DNA of 64,000 nt from Hypomesus transpacificus. Taxonomy: Eukaryota > Chordata > Actinopteri > Osmeriformes > Osmeridae. Every line of letters begins with the position of its first letter. The stretch's first letter is position 1. The stretch covers positions 2,959,038 through 3,023,037 of the forward strand of contig NC_061075.1 of assembly GCF_021917145.1 (NCBI RefSeq), given 5' to 3'. The notes under the pieces are model-generated. The model was not told the origin of the DNA and searched no databases. It saw only the letters and a list, made by a program, of their open reading frames with translations. The translations under genes were made by a program, and so were the position numbers. Of this stretch, positions 58,506-64,000 are shown piece after piece.

Positions 58506-58916
58506 ACATTATTTATATATATCTATGGTTATGTAGAACAAGTTATGTGATCGCCGTCGTGTGCTCTCGATCTGGAGCAAAGCCACGGTCAAGTTCAGAA
58601 GCACAGTAGAATTTCTTCTGCTAGGTGAGAAAACAAACGTAAACTCATATTAAACACAATATTTTTCAGTTTATGAAAACATAACTGCTATTAAATCACA
58701 GTCACGTAAGAAGCCTAGGTTATTTATAAACGTTTCCGATTGAAGTGCAAAGTTTATCTTGATTTCCTGTCAGTGGTCAATGATTGATGTATGTGCACGA
58801 TTTAACTTTTTCAAGTAACTTCGTAATCAACTGTAACTGGGCCACAACAGATCAGACACACGTCTACTGTCAAAGAGCTCCCTATCTTCGACCTCTTGGA
58901 GAGAAAAAAACTGAAG
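57469..58916. other. Divergent bivm / nucleoside hydrolase promoter region
   Basis: It holds the bivm and hydrolase 5' UTRs and the (TA)n tract at 58462-58501. No additional gene was recognised. Confidence 0.4.
58462..58501. repeat. (TA)n microsatellite
   Basis: About 20 TA dinucleotides between bivm and the nucleoside hydrolase gene. Confidence 0.95.
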
Positions 58917-60500
58917 ATGACGAAGAAATTGGTGGTGATTGACACAGATTGTGGCATAGATGACGCCCAGGCGATAATGATGGCTCTGGCTGCGCCCGAC
59001 GTTCATGTTCTCGGCATCACCTGCTGCTTCGGGAATACAGATGTGGAGAACGTCTGCCAGAACGTGCTACGCGTGCTTTCTGTCTGTGAACGCTCTCAGG
59101 TAAATCCGTGTAAACTGTATATTAACGATTACATTTATTCTGCCAAAGGCACCCCATGGGTTGAAAATGTAACGTAACGTAATTTGATTTGCATTGTTTC
59201 ATGTTATTACACTCGTTTTATTTGACCAAGTTCTGGTGCTGGACGTGTAATGGTATTCCCCCAGATTCCGGTGTACAAAGGTTCAACAGGTCCCTTGGTT
59301 GGGGCCACCAACGCCATAACGGACCACTTTGGTACAGATGGGCTTGGGGATGTGTTAGAAGTTAGAGATCCACTGTGGAAAGAGAAGATCCAGACTGAGA
59401 GCGCTGTCAACGCCTTGATCCGTCTTGTGTCTGATAACCAGAAGCAGGTAACATGAATGCCCTTCTGTGCCATTTACTCCTTCTAACCAGTTACTTAGTG
59501 TGTAGGCGCCCTCTTGTGGTCAAAATGATAATTGCACTACTTTCTTTGACTTGCCGTGTTTTAGGTCTCTCTGGTGGCCCTGGGACCACTCACAAATCTA
59601 GCTCTTGCAGTCAGACTGGATCCTACATTTCCTGCAAAGCTGAAGGATCTGTTTATAATGGGAGGGAACATGGAAGGTAATCATAAACTAAAATATGTTT
59701 TATCTGTTGGGGTATGGTTCTTGAACTTTAAAATACTTTGGAATGAAAGTGTTTGAAACCTGACCTACCAGAGTGTCCTTGAATCTAGTGATCACAAGTC
59801 ATGTTGTCTACCTCCATCTCCTACGGAACATGCCTTTTGACAGTTTCATCTCGCAGGGAAAGGAAACGCGAGTCTGTGTGGAGAGTTTAACTTTGTGATG
59901 GACCCAGAATCTGCCTACGTAGTGCTGGAAGAGTATCTCTGCCCAACACACATTGCATCATGGGAATATTGCTTCAGAAATAAACTCACTTGGGTAAGAT
60001 AAACTGACCAGCAAGGCAATACGTCAAATGATAACAGATTGTTCTTCTCGCTCTTCACTAACGAATGACCCAACAACGAAGCATGAAAAATGCCTAAAAA
60101 GACAATCTGTTCATGTTTGTTTGGAATCGAGCAGGAGTTTTTCGAGGAGCTGGTTGACCAGGACGCCCCTGCCACACGCTTCATGAAGAAGATCACGTCC
60201 AGCTGCCGGGCCTACTCCAGGGAGGCCCTGAGGATCAAGAGGGACGTCTTCTTCGGCTCCGGCTTCGTGTCTTACGACGCCTACGCCGTCGCGGCGTGCG
60301 TCGACAGCAGCGTGGTCACGGAGAGCGTCGAGTGCGCTGTCCGTGTGGAGCTGCAGGGGGCGCTGTGTCGGGGGATGATGGCGCTGGATCAGACCGACAC
60401 GCTGAAGAAAAGCCATCGCGTGTCAGTGATGAAGACGTGCGATCTAGACAAGTTCAGAAAGCTACTCACGGCTTCCCTTAGACTGCCCTGTAGGAAGTAG
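58917..60500 (+). CDS. Inosine-uridine preferring nucleoside hydrolase (complete, 5 exons)
   Basis: Predicted to cut the N-glycosidic bond of ribonucleosides, releasing base and ribose for salvage. Exons are 58917-59099, 59265-59447, 59565-59676, 59857-59993 and 60135-60500, with GT-AG borders and closed phases, giving 326 aa, the usual family length. The calcium/substrate motif is VVIDTDCGIDDAQAIMMAL with D9, D11, D15 and D16. Further hallmarks are VALGPLTNLALA, LFIMGGNMEG and GEFNFVMDPESA. Near the C-terminus VSYDAYAVAA supplies the last metal Asp (D253). The residue before it, His in the Crithidia enzyme, is Tyr252 here. A reading that begins at TTG 58896 exists, but the first ATG is at 58917 and starts MTKKLVV, right before the conserved strand, so that start is used. 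The family is absent from mammals but known in fish. No signal peptide is visible. Confidence 0.93.
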
Positions 60501-60605
60501 TGATGGTTTTATAAGTGTTTCTATCCTCTAGGAAGTAGTGATGGTTATATAATTAGTACTACCCTGTAGGAAGCAGTGATGGTTATATAAATTGTTCTGG
60601 TCATA
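60486..60605 (+). repeat. 38-bp tandem triplication at the hydrolase stop codon
   Basis: Three copies of a segment containing GTAGGAAGTAGTGATGGTT have TAGG landmarks at 60491, 60529 and 60567. The first copy includes the last codons and TAG stop of the nucleoside hydrolase gene. The other two are in its 3' UTR. Confidence 0.85.
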
Positions 60606-61653
60606 TAAACTACAAATTGTTGTTGAAAGCATACAACTGTTTTTGTCTTTCTTTGGCATTACATTTAATTCTCTCCCTGTTCCAGTCAGATACCTTTTTA
60701 TTTCAACAGGGTGACAAATGCAAGTGATGAACAGTACAAACATGAGTAACACTTGACCTGGAGTTGACATTGATTAGAACACACTAACTCCAGTGTCACA
60801 ACATGATCCTCACACACGAGTCGCATGGTCTAACAGTTGAGCTGCATAGGTTATGATCCGAAACGAAACAAGTCTTTGTGGGGTGGACACTCAAAGGGGG
60901 TAAATGGTTGTTGGCATTGATCTTGTTTTAGAATAGAAAGGGTGGATGTTACACAACTTCCACCTCATTCTGCAGGGACCTGCCCTCCCCCTTATATAAC
61001 TCATTATACTTGTAACTTAAAGACCATATCAAGATATGGATGTAACTTAACAATAACAAGGTATTTACTACTGATATTACTATGCAAAAACATACAATGT
61101 CAAGTCACAGTCAAGTGTTACCCCAAACGTAATCAAGTTCATTAATCCCTTTAACATGACCAACTTAATATCAATTCCAACAAAAAGCTTTTTTTATCTT
61201 TTTCTCTCACTTTCAGCGGAACCTAATTTAAAAATAAGTAACATCAACACAATGTCTTCCAGATTCGCGGCCAATCGGTGATCTTGACAAAAAAAACATC
61301 TGGGCTTTAAGCTCTCAGCTGTTAAACGATATCCTGATCATAAAATGGTATTTCTGGCGTAATGATCGCTGAAAAAAAGTTCCTGAATGTTCTTCTTTAA
61401 CTTGCAAAATATACTGATGCCAGGACTATGTAAAAACTGGAACCAACCTATAAAACAGAGTGCGTGTGGATTTCCACCTGGGGGCCTTTTCAAACAGAGG
61501 CCTACAGAACCATGACATAAACCTCTCAAACATAAGTGCAGCATCATGGGGTACATGGAACAGCTTCGCATTGTCACCTTCCAACCTTCAAGAAGCTTCA
61601 TACATATAAAAGGTTATTGCTAAAACAAATCCAAATATATATATATTTTTAAA
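60606..61653. other. Region between the convergent hydrolase and tmem131 genes
   Basis: A/T-rich and probably includes the hydrolase 3' UTR. I saw no canonical AATAAA on the plus strand within about 500 bp of the hydrolase stop. No further gene was recognised. Confidence 0.4.
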
Positions 61654-61659
61654 TTTATT
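61654..61659 (-). promoter_or_regulatory. tmem131: Candidate poly(A) signal of tmem131
   Basis: AATAAA on the minus strand, about 195 nt after the tmem131 stop codon. It is the nearest such signal. Another TTTATT further left near 60.7 kb could serve a longer form. Confidence 0.45.
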
Positions 61660-61853
61660 TCCCGGCTTTGAATGCAAAGCACCTTTACTGAGGGGGAACG
61701 GAACGTGGATGTCGCCATCTTTAATCCGCCGTTTCCGACCGATGGCGATTCAAAAGAGGGCCCTACGTCCGAGTGAACGGAAGTACCGATTAACAAAGTA
61801 ACCATGACAACAACATGTCCGTGTTCGTTGGGGTGGACGTTCCGACTGCTCTC

Positions 61854-63847
61854 TCATTGGTCAGAGTTGCTGGGCCAGGGCTCGGAGCCCCGCCTCCCCG
61901 GCGTGGGGCCCCACATGCTCCAGGGGTTAAAGGTGCGGCTGATCTCGGGGGGGCCGGGGGGGACCGGCGGGGCCGGGACGCTGCCCAGGTCGGGCAGGGC
62001 GGAGGGGGGGCCGGAGGGCGCGGAGAAGGAGTGCAGGGCTGGGTCTCGGCTGGTGGACCAGATGGAGCTGCTGTAGGGAGTGGTGGCGGACCAGGGGTTC
62101 CTCGTGTGGCCCAGGATGGACTAAACAAAACACACAACAGAGAGGAGTCTTTAAAGGGCGTCCATCATCATCATCATCATCCATTTATTTATATTTGAAT
62201 GCATGTGGACTGTGGGAAGTGGCTGTCCAGGTGTGTGTGTGTGTGTGTGTGTGTGAGGGGGGGGTCCTACCGCGGTTGGCACCGTAGGGGAGCTGCTTGG
62301 CCAGGTGTGCATGGGTTCGCTGCTCGGGACGTCCCAGATGGAGGAGGAGACGGGGCTGAACTCTGACCAGCTCTGCTGAGTCTCAGGCGGCTTGGGGAAC
62401 GACATGCCGCTGAAGACTAAACCAAGCGCACACAAGAGAGAACAGGCAGCGAGTAAACACACAGACCAGGTCAACGAGGACGTCAAATAAAGAGCGCTGT
62501 GGTGACTTTTCCTATTTGGAGTTAGGAGTCGCTGTGAGTTTGGGTTTGTTTATGTACAGGCCGGATTTGTGCACTGACAGTATTTGTTTGGGTATTTCAG
62601 ACCCACACCCAGCCATGACAACACAGCAAGCGATTATATAATACAGGCTCCCTCCCAAGACTCCAGTTCCTCACCCCCTGTCAGGTTGAAGGAGTTGTTG
62701 GGTCCAAACGCCGAAAAGGAGTGGACAGAATTATAGCTTGGGCTGTTGGCACTCTCAATGGGGCTCCACAATCCAGAGCTGTGAAGAAAAAAAAAGATTT
62801 GTTGTAAACTTAAAACAGGCACGACACCATATTTGAATGATTATTCTGATGAGATGAAGCACAGGATGGTAGGTTACCTGTCAGAGCTGTCACTCTCCAC
62901 GGACGTCATGTGACCCAGAGTCTTCACCTGGGGCTCAGGCTTACCAGGGCCAGAGCCACCTGACGAGCACACAAACAATAACACAAACGGGTCTCATACT
63001 CCAGTCTGTGTGCCACAGTTGCAGAGGCTATTCGACAGTGCTGCAGTCAAGGTGAGGTAAGAAATGGGATAGGTATGGCTCAGCGTTTGGAGCATTTCAC
63101 TACAGATCAGGTGGTCACCAGTTCTAATCACCCCCTGCGTGTCCGCTTTGACTAAAAGCGTCTGCTAAATAAATACGTTGCTATTATTTGACATCTTATC
63201 GAGTGCCACGTAAGGCATGGTGAGGTCAGAGGTGATATCTGTAGATCACCTGGACTTCTGTCGTATCCAGCGGCAACGGCTGCAAACGTTGGGTTGCCGT
63301 CCTTCCCTGGGAGAGACGCAGGGTTAGTCATCTTGTTCCCGGGAGCCTTCTTCAAGTTGCTCTCACTGGAACAGAAACGCAGAGGGGACTTTGGTGAGGT
63401 GGGGATTGTGGCTGAAGCAAGGTGGGTATCCAAGATGACAACCACTCAGAAATCCATCTGGCCAAGCTCCTACATATCCGTTTGATGGGTCCAAACCAAT
63501 GTGGTTCGGACCTAGTGTCCTATGACAACTATTGGTCAGCTAGTCCGTGATAGACGGATGGTTCATCCAATCACCTCCGAAGCATTTTTTTGTGTGACAA
63601 GACCGTCTGGCAAGCCAGGCCAGGGCGTGTGCGGAGGCCGGGCCTGATAGAGGATGGGAAGGAAGGAGGGTGGGGGCGGGGGGTCAGTACCTGTTGGCGT
63701 TGAGCACGCTGCTGTACGTTCCTCTGGGGACCAGGCTGGGGGAGGAGGGCGGGGGCGGGGAGCCCGTCCTGGCTGAGAGGGGTCTCTTGAGGAAGGAGTC
63801 TGCGTTCATGGTGCGGATGGAGATCTGCTGCAGACTGTCGGCCTCTG
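61854..63847 (-). CDS. tmem131: TMEM131, C-terminal cytoplasmic tail (last 6 exons; partial)
   Basis: Large ER-associated membrane protein. In mammals and worms it promotes collagen secretion, with its cytosolic C-terminus reported to bind the TRAPP subunit TRAPPC8. Only the tail is here, in exons 63847-63691, 63365-63250, 62959-62878, 62778-62675, 62416-62271 and 62120-61854 (about 290 aa, phases consistent). The 5' part lies beyond the right edge, where intron sequence fills 63848-64000. Recognised blocks are NADSFLKRPLSA, GNPTFAAVAAGYDRSPGG, ESDSSDSSGLWSP, HSFSAFGPNNSFNLTG, SSSIWDVP and TFNPWSMWGPTPGRRGSEPW, ending SNSDQ. The tail is Ser/Pro/Trp-rich and probably unstructured. It has no transmembrane segment of its own. 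The paralog TMEM131L is the alternative, but these blocks fit TMEM131 as I remember it. Confidence 0.85.
63065..63172 (+). mobile_element. tRNA-like SINE (family B) in a tmem131 intron
   Basis: A-box-like TGGCTCAGCGTTTGGAGCAT, B-box-like GGTCACCAGTTCTAATC, then a tail of AAAAGCGTCTGCTAAATAAA. It lies in the 62960-63249 intron. The same family occurs at 44645-44765 and as fragments near 1-70, 1085-1145 and 1625-1690. Confidence 0.65.
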
Positions 63848-64000
63848 CTGAGCGAGAGAAGAGCAGCGCTGTGACTCATTCATACAGCCTGGGAAGTTCT
63901 GCATTCGACACACACAAACACTTGTTAAAGAGAGGCTCATAGGTTTATGGTTGTTTGACAGGCTGGTGGGTCTACAAATCTAGGTGGGCTGGTGGCCTAC

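Noticed and set aside
58896-58916. Upstream TTG start for the nucleoside hydrolase
   Set aside because: The codon is TTG. The first ATG at 58917 gives the normal family N-terminus directly before the conserved metal-binding strand.

Overview
This window looks like nuclear DNA from a ray-finned (teleost) fish. The genes have GT-AG introns and conserved vertebrate protein families. Between them lie long microsatellites and minisatellites, fish-type tRNA-derived SINEs, an L2 LINE and hAT-like foldback elements. I see no bacterial operons, CRISPR arrays, rRNA or functional tRNA genes. No new multi-gene system can be supported. The useful content is six gene models whose exon phases all close, plus several structural oddities around them.

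Layout: 1-12 kb is gene-poor and rich in simple repeats, including purine/pyrimidine tracts of several hundred bases and a 22-bp minisatellite. At 12.86-24.90 kb on the minus strand is xxylt1, four coding exons and 399 aa. From 24.9 to 38.4 kb no exon is supported, and repeats are again abundant. At 38.4-48.6 kb on the minus strand is an ENC-family BTB-Kelch gene (589 aa, probably enc3). Its coding region is one exon (45256-47025), with an inferred 5' UTR exon near 48.4-48.6 kb and an inferred spliced 3' UTR exon at about 38.44-40.14 kb. At 49.4-51.9 kb on the plus strand is an eight-exon homocysteine S-methyltransferase-like gene (325 aa). It meets bivm (minus strand, nine coding exons, 510 aa, 52.88-57.47 kb) tail to tail, with the two poly(A) signals about 40 bp apart. 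At 58.9-60.5 kb on the plus strand is a five-exon inosine-uridine-type nucleoside hydrolase (326 aa). From 61.85 kb to the right edge on the minus strand are the last six exons of tmem131, which continues outside the window.

The genes are unrelated housekeeping or signalling genes rather than a pathway. Their roles are Notch O-glycan xylosylation, a Cullin-3-type adaptor, homocysteine methylation, an unknown BIVM function, nucleoside cleavage and collagen secretion. The ENC and methyltransferase genes are head to head with under 1 kb between them. bivm and the hydrolase are head to head with 1.45 kb between start codons. The other two neighbouring pairs are tail to tail.

Exon coordinates were derived by hand from splice sites and codon phase. 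Family names rest on recognised motifs, not on a database search.
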